Source of the DNA: Ruminococcaceae bacterium UBA1404
GTDB lineage: Bacteria > Bacillota > Clostridia > Oscillospirales > Ruminococcaceae
Direction: 5' to 3'
Length of the DNA stretch: 64,000 nucleotides
Assembly: GCA_002305075.1 (NCBI GenBank)
Contig: DBQC01000026.1
Coordinates: 1-64,000, forward strand
A program made the position numbers and the translations under genes. This document shows, piece after piece, positions 25,016-35,800 of this stretch. Positions within the stretch are counted from its first letter, which is position 1; each line of letters starts with the position of its first letter. Under the pieces are notes generated by a model, which was not told the origin of the DNA, did no database searches, and was given only the letters and a program-made list of their open reading frames with translations.

Positions 25016-27208
25016 ATGGGATTTATTGCTCATAGTGCCACAGAGCTGTCTCCTCAGGGGCATAGCTTAGAGAAACATCTTACTGCAGTAGCTCATCAGG
25101 CATCGTCTTTTTTCACCCACCCTTTTTTGCGCGACGCAGCCTACCTGTTAGGGGCATATCACGATGCAGGTAAGTATAAAGCCGCTGTGCAGCATCATAT
25201 ACGCCATCAAACCCAGGAGCGCATTGACCACGCCACGCTGGGGGCCAGGTTAATTGGCGAAAAATGTGCGAAATCTGTCTACCCGCTGTTGGCGGCCCCC
25301 ATATTGGGCCATCACGGAGGGATGCCCGATTTTGTGGGGGGCGAGGGGAGGCGCAGATGCGCTGAGGCAAGACTGAATGCGCAACCTGACGAGCAGGAGG
25401 AGGAGGCATATTATCGGTTTGAGGTACATATGCGGGCAGAATCGCTTGCGCCTTTAACCGGAATACCGCCCGTAAGCACACCAGAGACCCATGCCATGGA
25501 GACTTATCTGGCCGCGCGAATGCTCCACTCGGCCCTAGTGGACGCAGATTATCTCAACACGGAAAAACACTTTCGCCCTGAGCAGGCTGTCCTTCGCGGC
25601 ACGGCGCCAGCCCTTTCCACCTTGATGCCCGCCTATCAGTCCCATATGAAAAAGCTGGAGGCATCCAGCAAAGCGGCCATCTCGTCCATTCGTGCGGACA
25701 TTTTGCGTCAGTGCATCAGCGCAGCCAGCGCCCCCCAAGGCATCTACTCCCTCTCGGTCCCCACGGGCGGGGGTAAAACGCTTGCCTCCATGGGATTTGC
25801 GCTGCACCATGCGTTGGCTCACCCCAATATCCGTCGGGTGATCTACGCCATTCCCTTTACCACCATCACCGAGCAAAACGCCAAGGTATTTAGGGATATC
25901 TTCGGGCCCCGCGCTGTGCTGGAACACCACAGTGCCGTGGAAGCACCCGAACAGGGGCGGCAGACGGACCATGCCATAGAAAACTGGGATGCGCCCATTG
26001 TGGTGACCACCAATGTGCAGTTATTCGAAAGCATCTTTGGAAATAGACCCTCCCAAAGCCGCAAGTTACACAACTTGCAAAACTCGGTCATTATACTCGA
26101 CGAGATGCAGGCCCTGCCCGACAGCATGCTCAAACCCTGCTTAGCGGCTCTGGATGCTTTGGCACACAATTATGGCGTTACCGTGGTCATTTGCACCGCA
26201 ACCCAGCCTAATTATGACGGTATTTGGCCCCGGAGAACCAAAGTTACCGAGATAATTAAGGATCCTCAGGAGCTTCAGGAACTGCTGAAGCGGACTTATG
26301 CGATCCCCATTACGACGCCCCTTGAGGATGGGGAATTGATAGAGCGTCTACGAGAGCACGAGCAGGTTCTGTGCATTGTGAACAGCAGGGAAGCAGCCCA
26401 GGCATTGGCCTCCTCTTTGGGAGACGAGGCCCAAGGGGTGTATCATTTAAGCACCATGATGTGCCCCAAGCACCGAATGGAGAAACTCGGGCTAATCCGA
26501 AAGATTTTGGAGGATAAGAGCAATCCCAGGCCATGCCGGGTTATCTCTACTTCTCTGATTGAGGCCGGGGTGGACATGGACTTCCCAGTGGTATACCGCG
26601 AGGCTGCAGGGCTCGACTCCATCGCTCAGGCGGCAGGTCGATGCAATCGGTCGGGGGACCGACCGCTATCTCCGGTGTATGTGTTTTCCACTCAGGGCAA
26701 ACGCCAGCCCGCAGGGGTTATACGTTTAGCCCGGCTGACGCTGCAGGAAATTGCCCCCCGTTATCCCGAAGATATGCTCTGTTTGCAGGCAGTGTCGGAT
26801 TATTTTAGCTTGCGCTTTGCGGCAGGCAATGATACCGACGCCAAAAGGGTGCTACGACGCCTTGGCGATTACAGAGAGACACTGCAATTTCCCTATGAGA
26901 GCATTGCCGAGGATTTCTCTATCATTCAAACTGGCAGTCAGCCGGTGTTTATTCCTTATGATGAGACAGCACGAGCACTTATCACTCAGCTGCGGACGCA
27001 GGGAATTACCGCGGGGTTGCTGCGGGCGCTCCAACTTTATGCCGCATCCGTGTATCCCAACCAAGTGCAAGAACTGAAATCCGCAGGGCGTATTGAAGAC
27101 ATTGATGGCGCCTTGGTGCTGGCGGTAGGCAACGAACAGCTATCCCATGTATATAGCCCTAGCTATGGCTTGCAGGTTCGAGCTCCAGCCCAAGGATATT
27201 TTAAATAA
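25016..27208 (+). CDS. cas3: Cas3 helicase-nuclease (type I-C)
   Basis: This is the effector that unwinds and shreds target DNA recruited by Cascade. The N-terminal HD nuclease domain has AHS near the start, AYHDAGKYKAAVQ and DHATLGARLIGE. The superfamily 2 helicase follows, with SVPTGGGKTLAS (Walker A), VIILDEMQALP (motif II), CTATQP (motif III) and SLIEAGVDMDFP with QAAGRCNRSGD (motifs V and VI). It has about 730 residues, normal for a fused Cas3. I prefer ATG 25016 because GAGAAGG sits directly against ATG 25007 but nine bases from 25016. It is separated from cas5 by 210 bp. Confidence 0.95.
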   Translation: MGFIAHSATELSPQGHSLEKHLTAVAHQASSFFTHPFLRDAAYLLGAYHDAGKYKAAVQHHIRHQTQERIDHATLGARLIGEKCAKSVYPLLAAPILGHHGGMPDFVGGEGRRRCAEARLNAQPDEQEEEAYYRFEVHMRAESLAPLTGIPPVSTPETHAMETYLAARMLHSALVDADYLNTEKHFRPEQAVLRGTAPALSTLMPAYQSHMKKLEASSKAAISSIRADILRQCISAASAPQGIYSLSVPTGGGKTLASMGFALHHALAHPNIRRVIYAIPFTTITEQNAKVFRDIFGPRAVLEHHSAVEAPEQGRQTDHAIENWDAPIVVTTNVQLFESIFGNRPSQSRKLHNLQNSVIILDEMQALPDSMLKPCLAALDALAHNYGVTVVICTATQPNYDGIWPRRTKVTEIIKDPQELQELLKRTYAIPITTPLEDGELIERLREHEQVLCIVNSREAAQALASSLGDEAQGVYHLSTMMCPKHRMEKLGLIRKILEDKSNPRPCRVISTSLIEAGVDMDFPVVYREAAGLDSIAQAAGRCNRSGDRPLSPVYVFSTQGKRQPAGVIRLARLTLQEIAPRYPEDMLCLQAVSDYFSLRFAAGNDTDAKRVLRRLGDYRETLQFPYESIAEDFSIIQTGSQPVFIPYDETARALITQLRTQGITAGLLRALQLYAASVYPNQVQELKSAGRIEDIDGALVLAVGNEQLSHVYSPSYGLQVRAPAQGYFK

Positions 27209-27371
27209 ACAAGGCCGATGGGGCCGCCGACTGGCGTGCTTTACCGCCCTTAAGGTGTGAGCTGTTGCATTTTATTCTATGCAGTAACGGCAACTATTTA
27301 TATAACTAAAGCTATTATTGGTCAGTAAAACCATAGAAATATTATATATTTTGCTGCCTACTTAAAGGGGT

Positions 27372-27400
27372 GTGACGCTTTTTATCAATCATCCTATAAT
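27372..27400 (+). promoter_or_regulatory. Possible internal promoter before cas5
   Basis: GTGACG, a 17-base spacer and TATAAT lie in the 210-bp gap between cas3 and cas5. The start site would fall close to the ribosome site, so use is uncertain. The gap holds no gene. Confidence 0.35.
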
Positions 27401-27418
27401 TAGAAAAGGAGGAATTCT

Positions 27419-28069
27419 ATGGGCTATGGATTTTGCGTGCGTATGCAGGGAGATATGGCGCTGTTTACCAACCCTGCCACCAAGGCAGAGCGTTTTACCT
27501 TCCCGGTCATTACCCCCAGCGCCGCCAGAGGGGTGATAGAAGCCGTATTCTGGCATCCGGGCATACGCTATGTCATCGATGAGATCCAGGTCAACAACCA
27601 AATTCGCTACGACTCGGTGCGGCGCAACGAGGTGGGGGCGGTGGCCAAATTGAAAAACATCAAAACCGCTTATACAAAGGGTGGCCCCCTGTTTATTGAC
27701 CCCAACGCCACGCGGCAGCAAAGGGCATCGGTCATTCTGCGTAATGTCGACTACTGCGTTTCGGCCCACTTCGAGCTGGTACCCGAGAATATGCAACCAG
27801 GAGACGATGAGAAGAAGTTTTACAACATCTTACTGCGCCGGCTGCGCAAGGGGCAGTTCTATTCGCCGCCTTATTTTGGCTGCCGCGAGTTCCCCGCAGT
27901 GGTTACGCTGGTGGAGGGCCAAAAGCCCCAGAGCTTTTATCGGGATATCCCCGAGCAGGACCTAGGTTATATGCTCTACGACATGGACTATGGTGAAACC
28001 GAGGTGCAACCTATCTTTTTTCACGCTATAATGCGCCGCGGAGTGATTAAACCGGAGGTGCGGCCATGA
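27419..28069 (+). CDS. cas5c: Cas5c, crRNA-processing endonuclease of type I-C
   Basis: In type I-C systems, which lack Cas6, Cas5 (Cas5d/Csd5) cuts the repeat RNA and stays bound to the 5' handle. This 216-residue protein has the family start YGFCVRMQGDMALFTNPATK, the KAERFTFPVITPSAARG segment, the DSVRRNEVGAVAKLKN region that includes catalytic-site residues in relatives, and the C-terminal YMLYDMDYG. AAAAGGAGG precedes the ATG. It overlaps cas8c by four bases (ATGA). Confidence 0.94.
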   Translation: MGYGFCVRMQGDMALFTNPATKAERFTFPVITPSAARGVIEAVFWHPGIRYVIDEIQVNNQIRYDSVRRNEVGAVAKLKNIKTAYTKGGPLFIDPNATRQQRASVILRNVDYCVSAHFELVPENMQPGDDEKKFYNILLRRLRKGQFYSPPYFGCREFPAVVTLVEGQKPQSFYRDIPEQDLGYMLYDMDYGETEVQPIFFHAIMRRGVIKPEVRP

Positions 28070-29850
28070 TGCTCGCAGCGCTACAAAGCTACTACCATCG
28101 AGCCAGTGCCATGCTTGATGCCGAGCTTATTTCCCCCGGTTACGCAAAGCTAGGGGCTTCGGGAGAGCTGGTCATCGACCTTGAGGGCAATTTAATCGCT
28201 GCAAACCCCTTGTTCCAGCTTTCAGGCAAAAAGAAGGTTCCGCTGCAGATGATTGTGCCGCTGCCGCCCAAGCGTGCGGGTTCAAAGCCCGAAGCGGCCT
28301 TCCTGTACGAGACGGTGTCCTTTCTCTTTGGCATTTTTCCAAAGCCCGAGGGAGCAGTCCACCGTTTTGAGGCCAGTGCTGCCTTGCATCAGGCAGTACT
28401 CGGAGATTGTGATGACCCGGGAGCTGCGGCGCTTCTGAAATTCTTTGCAAAGCGCCGGCCGGGCAGCATCACCTACGAGGGTGTAGATACCTCTTTGCTG
28501 GAGAATACGCAAATCTTTGTAGTCTTTCGGCTCCGGGGAGAAAAAGATTTTTTACACCAGCGCCCCGCCATTAAAAAGGCCTGGGAGCAGCATAATGCCC
28601 GCCGAAGCGAGGATAGCGAAGTGGCCCAATGTATGATTACCGGGGAGTGGGGGCCCATAGCGCGGTTGCACGGCAATGTCGGGGGCTTTGGAGCGGACAA
28701 GCCCACTCTGATCGGCTTTAACCAGGATGCATTTTGCTCTTTCGGCAAGTATGGCAGGCAGGGGGCCAATGCACCAGTGGGGGAGAAGGCGGCTTTTGAG
28801 TATGTCACTGCCCTGAATATGCTGGTTAAGGATCCGGCCCACTGTTTTAACCTTGCTGGAGACAAGGTGATTTTCTGGGCCGAGCGAGATGCCCCCCGTG
28901 AAGAAAGCCTGTTTGCCGAGTTGTTCGGCGGACAGGCCCAGTCTACCCAGCTGGACTCCGAGCAGCGAGACCGAATTAAAGGGGTGCTGGATAGCCTGTA
29001 TAAAGGCGGCAATCCAAGGGATTTTCAGCTCGACCCCACGGTGCGCTTCTATATAATGGGGCTTGCCTCCAACAAAACACGGCTGGTGGTGCGCTTTTTC
29101 TACGAGAATAGCTTTGGCTCTCTGGTGGAGAATCTGATGGCCCATTATCGGGACATCGCTATGGTAGGCATGCGCTACCCGTACCCTTCGGTTTACCACA
29201 TCCTGCTCGAAACCGCCGTGCAGCAAAAGCGGGAAAATGTGGCCCCCAATTTGGAATCGGCCCTGATGCGCAGCATCCTCGATGCATCCCCTTATCCTCT
29301 CACCCTGTTTCAGGGCATCCTGCGCCGGGTGCGGGCAGAGGGCAGCATCAATGCGCTGCGCGCAGGCATTATTAAAGCAACCATAAACCGGCTTGCCGGA
29401 AAGGAGGAGCTCACAGTGGCTTTGGATACGACACAAAAAGACCCGTGCTATCTCATGGGGCGCCTGTTTGCGCTGTTAGAACGCACCCAGGAGACGGCCT
29501 TGGGCGAAGTTAATGCATCTATCACCGATAAATACTTAAATTCCGCACTGGCCACACCGCAGATGGTGATGCCCGTTTTGTTGGCACTCAACACCAAGCA
29601 TATGGGCAAAAGCGTCCTCTCTGAGAAAAAGGGCATGTTAATAAATTTACGCAAAAAAATCATGGAAGTGCTGGATATGATGGATCTGCAAACAGACAGC
29701 CAAGGCACTTATGTTTTTCCTGCTACCATGGATGCCAACAACCAGGGCAAATTCCTGGTGGGATACTATCACCAAATGCAGTCGTTTTATAAGAAAAAAG
29801 AGAACGCACAACCGGAACAGGCCAACGAATTCAGTGACAACCAAGAATAA
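28066..29850 (+). CDS. cas8c: Cas8c large subunit of Cascade (Csd1)
   Basis: This is the PAM-recognising large subunit of the type I-C interference complex, 594 residues as usual. Typical Csd1 segments are LQSYYHRASAMLDAELISPG, QLSGKKKVPLQMIVP, CMITGEWGPIARLHGNVGG and FNQDAFCSFGKYGRQGANAP. In type I-C an internal start in cas8c also makes a small Cas11-like subunit. Possible internal starts exist in the last 130 codons, but none was resolved here. It overlaps cas5c and is followed by cas7c after 15 bases. Confidence 0.94.
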   Translation: MMLAALQSYYHRASAMLDAELISPGYAKLGASGELVIDLEGNLIAANPLFQLSGKKKVPLQMIVPLPPKRAGSKPEAAFLYETVSFLFGIFPKPEGAVHRFEASAALHQAVLGDCDDPGAAALLKFFAKRRPGSITYEGVDTSLLENTQIFVVFRLRGEKDFLHQRPAIKKAWEQHNARRSEDSEVAQCMITGEWGPIARLHGNVGGFGADKPTLIGFNQDAFCSFGKYGRQGANAPVGEKAAFEYVTALNMLVKDPAHCFNLAGDKVIFWAERDAPREESLFAELFGGQAQSTQLDSEQRDRIKGVLDSLYKGGNPRDFQLDPTVRFYIMGLASNKTRLVVRFFYENSFGSLVENLMAHYRDIAMVGMRYPYPSVYHILLETAVQQKRENVAPNLESALMRSILDASPYPLTLFQGILRRVRAEGSINALRAGIIKATINRLAGKEELTVALDTTQKDPCYLMGRLFALLERTQETALGEVNASITDKYLNSALATPQMVMPVLLALNTKHMGKSVLSEKKGMLINLRKKIMEVLDMMDLQTDSQGTYVFPATMDANNQGKFLVGYYHQMQSFYKKKENAQPEQANEFSDNQE

Positions 29851-29865
29851 GGGAGGAGCAACAGC

Positions 29866-30717
29866 ATGGCTATGATTGAAAACCGTTATGATTTTGTCCT
29901 GTATTTTGATGTAGAAAACGGTAACCCCAACGGTGACCCGGATACGGGCAATATGCCCCGCATTGACGCCCAAACCTCCCACGGCATTGTGACCGATGTC
30001 TGCATCAAGCGCAAAGTGCGCAATTATATCGAAGCTGCCTATGGCGATGAAGAGGGTTACGACATTTTTATCACCGAAGGGGCTGTGCTCAACAACAAGA
30101 TGAAGCAGACCTATGAGGATTATGGCATTGACCCCAAGGACAAAGAAGCCCGTGACATAGCCCGAGAGTATATGTGCAAGCGCTTTTACGATGTGCGCAC
30201 CTTTGGCGCGGTGATGGATATCGGCGACTACAAATGCGGTCAGGTCCGGGGCCCTGCGCAGTTCTGTTTTGCTCGCAGCGTAGACCCCATTTTCCAGCAG
30301 GAGATCACCATTACCCGCATGGCCGCCACCAAGGAAGAAAAGGACCAGGACGCCACCAAAAACCGCACCATGGGGCGCAAATATGTGGTTCCCTACGGCC
30401 TTTACCGTATGGAGGGCTTTATCACTCCAGCCTTTGCCCGAAAAACAAATTTCACCCAAACCGACCTTGACCATCTGTGGGATGCGCTGCTTAATATGTT
30501 CGAAATTGACCGGTCGGCCGCCCGTGGCAAAATGGCCGCCCGTAAGCTGATCATTTTTAAGCACGACTCGGCCTTGGGCAATGCCCCGGCACATCAGCTG
30601 TTTGCTTTGGTCAAGGCCCGGCGCAAGGACCCGGAGCGCTTGGCCAGAAACTTTGACGACTATGAAATCACCGTGGAGAATGCACCTGAGGGTGTCACAA
30701 TCCTGGAGTACAGGTGA
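29866..30717 (+). CDS. cas7c: Cas7c backbone subunit of Cascade (Csd2)
   Basis: A 283-residue RNA-binding backbone protein present in several copies along the crRNA. It shows the Csd2 start YDFVLYFDVENGNPNGDPDT, DAQTSHGIVTDVCIKRKVRN, KCGQVRGPAQFCFARSVDPI and RTMGRKYVVPYGLYRMEGFI. The ribosome site GGGAGGAG precedes the ATG. The stop overlaps the cas4 start by four bases (ATGA at 30714-30717). Confidence 0.95.
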   Translation: MAMIENRYDFVLYFDVENGNPNGDPDTGNMPRIDAQTSHGIVTDVCIKRKVRNYIEAAYGDEEGYDIFITEGAVLNNKMKQTYEDYGIDPKDKEARDIAREYMCKRFYDVRTFGAVMDIGDYKCGQVRGPAQFCFARSVDPIFQQEITITRMAATKEEKDQDATKNRTMGRKYVVPYGLYRMEGFITPAFARKTNFTQTDLDHLWDALLNMFEIDRSAARGKMAARKLIIFKHDSALGNAPAHQLFALVKARRKDPERLARNFDDYEITVENAPEGVTILEYR

Positions 30718-31397
30718 TGTCTAACTACCCAGAAGACGCCTTTCTACAGCTTTCTGGCATTCAGCACTTTATCTTTTGCCCGCGCCAGTGGGGGCTAATT
30801 CATTTAGAACAGCAATGGGCAGAAAATGTGCGAACAACCGAAGGGAAGATATTGCATGAGCGGGCCCACGATGGCAGCCTTTCTGAAAAGCGGGGCGACC
30901 TATTGATTTTGCGGGATCTCCGGGTGCACTCTCACCGCCTGGGGGTCTCCGGGGCCTGTGATGTGGTGGAGTTTTATGCCTGCCGAGACGGGATTAGTCT
31001 CGCGCGGTGGGAGGGGCGCTGGCGCCCCTTTCCGGTGGAGTATAAGCGGGGTCGCCCTAAAAAGCATCAGGCCGATGTGCTGCAGCTCTGCGCTCAGGCC
31101 ATCTGCCTGGAGGAGATGCTCTGTTGCACCATAGAAGCGGGCGCAATCTATTACGCCGAGATAAAGCGGCGGCAGGAGGTGTACTTCTCACCCGAGCTTC
31201 GCAAAACAGTTGAGGAGACCCTGTCTCAGATGCAGGACTACGCCGCCAGAGGACATACTCCGCGGGCTAAACCGAGCAGGAGCTGCAACGCCTGCTCGAT
31301 GATAAACATTTGCCTGCCAAAGTTAAGGCGGTGCCCTAGCGCCCAGAGCTATCTCTGTTCTGCGGTGGAGGAGGTGAGGATTTGCGAAAACTTCTAA
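30714..31397 (+). CDS. cas4: Cas4 nuclease for spacer acquisition
   Basis: This 227-residue RecB-like iron-sulfur nuclease trims prespacers and helps select the correct PAM side. An N-terminal cysteine lies in FIFCPRQWG and a C-terminal cluster in CNACSMINICLP, giving the four cysteines of the Fe-S site. The nuclease core has CDVVEF, PVEYKRGRPKKHQADVLQL and AEIKRRQEVYF. It overlaps cas1 by 16 bases, indicating translational coupling. Confidence 0.94.
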   Translation: MMSNYPEDAFLQLSGIQHFIFCPRQWGLIHLEQQWAENVRTTEGKILHERAHDGSLSEKRGDLLILRDLRVHSHRLGVSGACDVVEFYACRDGISLARWEGRWRPFPVEYKRGRPKKHQADVLQLCAQAICLEEMLCCTIEAGAIYYAEIKRRQEVYFSPELRKTVEETLSQMQDYAARGHTPRAKPSRSCNACSMINICLPKLRRCPSAQSYLCSAVEEVRICENF

Positions 31398-32413
31398 ACT
31401 CACTATATGTACTATCCGAAGATGTGTATCTCACCTTGGAAGGGGAAAATGTGGTTATCTTGCGGGAAAAAGAAATCACGGGCAGGTTTCCTCTCCACAC
31501 ATTGGAAAGCATTCTATGCTTTAGTTATAAAGGCGCTTCCCCCGCCTTGATGGGGCATTGCGCATACCGGGATGTATCGCTGTGCTTTTTTACACCGAGA
31601 GGTCGATTCCTGTGCCGGTCCACCGGAGCGGTGCGCGGCAATGTGCTGCTTAGGCAGATGCAGTTTCGGTATGCCGATATGCCCGACCAGTCCTGCACTA
31701 TTGCCCGAGGGTTTGTGATAGGCAAGCTGTGGAATCAGCGTCAGGTGCTACTGCGTGCCTTGCGCGACCACCCGCAGCGAGTGGACAGCCAGGCCCTCTC
31801 TGGTGCCGCCGATAATTTGGCGCAGCTGGTGACCCAAGTGGAAGATGCGTTTAGCACCGATTCCCTTCGGGGTTTGGAGGGGACTGGAGCAAAGCAGTAC
31901 TTTGATCAGTTTAACCACCTTATCTTACAAAACCAAGAGGCATACCATTTTGGCGGACGATCCCGTAGACCACCTCTTGATAGAACCAACGCCGCACTCT
32001 CCTTTGTGTATACTTTGTTGGCCAATGACTGTGCTTCGGCCTTGGAAGGTGTAGGGCTTGATCCCTATGTAGGCTTTCTACACACTGCCCGCCCAGGCCG
32101 AGCCTCCTTGGCGCTAGACCTTATGGAGGAACTGCGCCCTATGATGGCCGACCGCGTCGTGCTTTCTCTCATCAACACGCGTGCTCTTGTCCCCAATCAG
32201 TTCGATGTGCAAGAAAATGGCGCAGTATTTCTAAATGAGAACGGGCGAAAAACCGTTTTGTCCGCTTGGCAGCAGCGAAAGACCGAGACTATCACCCATC
32301 CCTTCTTGCAAGAAAAGGTCGACATTGGCCTGTTGCCCCATGTGCAGGCTCTGTTGCTGGCTAGATTTTTGCGTGGCGATATAGACGCTTATCCCCCATT
32401 TTTATGGAGGTAG
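31382..32413 (+). CDS. cas1: Cas1 integrase of type I-C
   Basis: The catalytic subunit of the Cas1-Cas2 integrase, 343 residues. Conserved residues are visible: the glutamate in NAALSFVYTLL-flanked helix with GLDPYVGFLHTARPGRASLA (histidine) and LALDLMEELRP, and a C-terminal KVDIGLLPHVQALLLARFL. The start is TTG at 31382, preceded by GGAGGTGAGG; no ATG fits the family N-terminus RKLLNSLYVLSEDVYLTLEG. Confidence 0.95.
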   Translation: MRKLLNSLYVLSEDVYLTLEGENVVILREKEITGRFPLHTLESILCFSYKGASPALMGHCAYRDVSLCFFTPRGRFLCRSTGAVRGNVLLRQMQFRYADMPDQSCTIARGFVIGKLWNQRQVLLRALRDHPQRVDSQALSGAADNLAQLVTQVEDAFSTDSLRGLEGTGAKQYFDQFNHLILQNQEAYHFGGRSRRPPLDRTNAALSFVYTLLANDCASALEGVGLDPYVGFLHTARPGRASLALDLMEELRPMMADRVVLSLINTRALVPNQFDVQENGAVFLNENGRKTVLSAWQQRKTETITHPFLQEKVDIGLLPHVQALLLARFLRGDIDAYPPFLWR

Positions 32414-32419
32414 TGCCTT

Positions 32420-32710
32420 ATGCTTGTGCTGATTACCTATGATGTCAATACTGTGACCCCTGAGGGGAGAAAGCGACTGCGCCAGGTAGCTAAACAATGC
32501 GTTAATTATGGACAAAGAGTGCAGAACAGCGTATTTGAATGCAATCTGGATGCCGCCCAGTATGTAGCGGTTAAGCATCGCTTGGAAGCACTTATTGACC
32601 CCAAAACCGATAGCCTGCGCTTTTACCGCTTGGGGAATGCCTATCAGAACAAGATTGACCATATAGGCATAAAGCCTGGCTACGACGCGGAAGGGCTTTT
32701 GATGATTTGA
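32420..32710 (+). CDS. cas2: Cas2
   Basis: The 96-residue structural dimer of the integrase. It shows LVLITYDVNTVTPEGRKRLR, with the family aspartate at YDV, CVNYGQRVQNSVFECNLD, and LRFYRLG. GGAGG lies upstream of the ATG, six bases after the cas1 stop. It is the last cas gene before the leader. Confidence 0.96.
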   Translation: MLVLITYDVNTVTPEGRKRLRQVAKQCVNYGQRVQNSVFECNLDAAQYVAVKHRLEALIDPKTDSLRFYRLGNAYQNKIDHIGIKPGYDAEGLLMI

Positions 32711-32880
32711 CGCGAACCCATAGCTAACAGAGATTCCCTGGAGCCTTCGCACACAAAAAATGCATGAAAAAGATGTATTCTAAAGCAAAAAACTTATTTT
32801 ACAAAGGAAAAAGCCCATTAAGTATTAAATAACTAGCCATAGTATCTAACATTTCAGAAATATTTATGGTTAGTTTTGCG
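32711..32880 (+). promoter_or_regulatory. CRISPR leader
   Basis: About 170 bases of AT-rich, gene-free sequence between the cas2 stop and the first repeat. New spacers are expected to be inserted at its 3' end, and it should carry the array promoter. No further motif was certain. Confidence 0.8.
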
Positions 32881-35800
32881 GTCGCACCCCACGCGGGGTG
32901 CGTGGATTGAAATAAGCTCCGGGTCGGCGGTGAGCCGCCCTGCCAAGTCGCACCCCACGCGGGGTGCGTGGATTGAAATATTCATTTGCTCTGCAAATAG
33001 CGCCATTTCCTCAGTCGCACCCCACGCGGGGTGCGTGGATTGAAATGTGGGCTCTGTTGACGCATATTAACGCACTCATTGTCGCACCCCACGCGGGGTG
33101 CGTGGATTGAAATTCGGCTCTCCGTCAGGGGAACGGGGTTCAAATAAGTCGCACCCCACGCGGGGTGCGTGGATTGAAATTGTCCCCAAGCTGTCGCCGT
33201 ATACTCTCACCTCGGTCGCACCCCACGCGGGGTGCGTGGATTGAAATACCGGGACGACTGGGGAAACCCGATATGCAAAATGTCGCACCCCACGCGGGGT
33301 GCGTGGATTGAAATGCAAATAAGCCCGCCACGCCGATCCTGCCCCGGCTGGTCGCACCCCACGCGGGGTGCGTGGATTGAAATACGCAGGTCTACCACAC
33401 CTAGCAAGCCCGATTATGTCGCACCCCACGCGGGGTGCGTGGATTGAAATTGAAGGCAATCGGGCACGCCCAGCACACGGACAAAGGTCGCACCCCACGC
33501 GGGGTGCGTGGATTGAAATCTCCTTGTTTTATTGGAGGCGGCACGTTATAATGTCGCACCCCACGCGGGGTGCGTGGATTGAAATGATTAAGGCAATAAC
33601 ATCCCGGAATAACCTGCCCTGTCGCACCCCACGCGGGGTGCGTGGATTGAAATTGAGGTCTACTCCATTACAGTCTACTCATTAGGTCGCACCCCACGCG
33701 GGGTGCGTGGATTGAAATCCACATTTCCGGCCAATTAAAAACACAACCTCCCGTCGCACCCCACGCGGGGTGCGTGGATTGAAATTTAAAAACTCCGCCA
33801 ATTCCTCATCGCTCATGCCCGTCGCACCCCACGCGGGGTGCGTGGATTGAAATTTCATAACCACGTTCAAGCGGTATCAGGTGCAAATGTCGCACCCCAC
33901 GCGGGGTGCGTGGATTGAAATGTCGCTGTGCTTGGCGGTCTCTATGGCTGCAAGCGTCGCACCCCACGCGGGGTGCGTGGATTGAAATATTGGCATAATG
34001 GCAGCAATCACATTTGTACTTACGTCGCACCCCACGCGGGGTGCGTGGATTGAAATTGCGCGTGATATGTAATGCGCGTTAGGCATGGCGGTCGCACCCC
34101 ACGCGGGGTGCGTGGATTGAAATTTTTTTGTTTGCTTGTGGATTTCCGCGAGTGAAGGTCGCACCCCACGCGGGGTGCGTGGATTGAAATAAGCAGGTCT
34201 TGCTGCAATACACTTTGCCGTTTAGTCGCACCCCACGCGGGGTGCGTGGATTGAAATCGTAGCCCTTGAACGCCACATTGACAGCTCGTCCGGTCGCACC
34301 CCACGCGGGGTGCGTGGATTGAAATACTAATCTCGCCGGCCAGCAAACTCCTATAAAGGGTCGCACCCCACGCGGGGTGCGTGGATTGAAATGTCAAAAT
34401 GACCAAAAGAATGCGTCGGCCCGGCAGTCGCACCCCACGCGGGGTGCGTGGATTGAAATTTACTGTGCTAATGGCGCAAAGATGGAACGCGAGGGTCGCA
34501 CCCCACGCGGGGTGCGTGGATTGAAATCCCCGCCTTTTGCCGGGCGGGTCGGCGTGCTGTCGTCGCACCCCACGCGGGGTGCGTGGATTGAAATGGTTGA
34601 AGACGACGACTATGATGACGACGATGAAGAGTCGCACCCCACGCGGGGTGCGTGGATTGAAATACAAGGAGACTTATCGGCCTGACGAGGTGACGCCGTC
34701 GCACCCCACGCGGGGTGCGTGGATTGAAATGAAAGTTATCCCGCCGTTTGCGAGAAAGAGAATCGTCGCACCCCACGCGGGGTGCGTGGATTGAAATGCC
34801 GTTGTGGACTGGGCAGGGGATACGGCTGTGCGTCGCACCCCACGCGGGGTGCGTGGATTGAAATAGTGCCATCCACGACTTAGGCCCCGCCCGAGTCGTC
34901 GCACCCCACGCGGGGTGCGTGGATTGAAATCACATAGAAAAATGCCCGGAGTTTGTCCGGGAGCGTCGCACCCCACGCGGGGTGCGTGGATTGAAATATT
35001 AAAGCGTCATATTGTCTTTGGGTCACGCCCGTCGCACCCCACGCGGGGTGCGTGGATTGAAATCGAGCGCCTAAAGTTGTATAACGAACAGCCCGGTCGC
35101 ACCCCACGCGGGGTGCGTGGATTGAAATGCAGCGACATGGTGGCACAATATATCGCAGAGTGGTCGCACCCCACGCGGGGTGCGTGGATTGAAATGCGGG
35201 GTTGTGACCGCGCCCATCCGGGCCCCGCATGTCGCACCCCACGCGGGGTGCGTGGATTGAAATGAATCTCCCCAAATATCTGATGTGTTGTAGTCCTGTC
35301 GCACCCCACGCGGGGTGCGTGGATTGAAATTAAGGAGGGGTTAGATGGAAGTCAAGTGGATTAAGTCGCACCCCACGCGGGGTGCGTGGATTGAAATTCA
35401 ACCAGATCGCCCGCCAGTAGGGAACCTTGTTGCGTCGCACCCCACGCGGGGTGCGTGGATTGAAATTGGTGTTTGGGCAATCACGAAGAGCGAACTTTCC
35501 GTCGCACCCCACGCGGGGTGCGTGGATTGAAATACGCTTGCAAGCGTGTTAACGGCCCCTGCTGCGGTCGCACCCCACGCGGGGTGCGTGGATTGAAATA
35601 TCGAAGGCTCAAGGTATGCCCACAATTAACCGGTCGCACCCCACGCGGGGTGCGTGGATTGAAATGTCCCGCTCGTCCAGTTCATACAGGAGCGGAAGCG
35701 TCGCACCCCACGCGGGGTGCGTGGATTGAAATGTTCTCCCAGCGGATGATGCCGCAAAAGCAAATTGTCGCACCCCACGCGGGGTGCGTGGATTGAAATA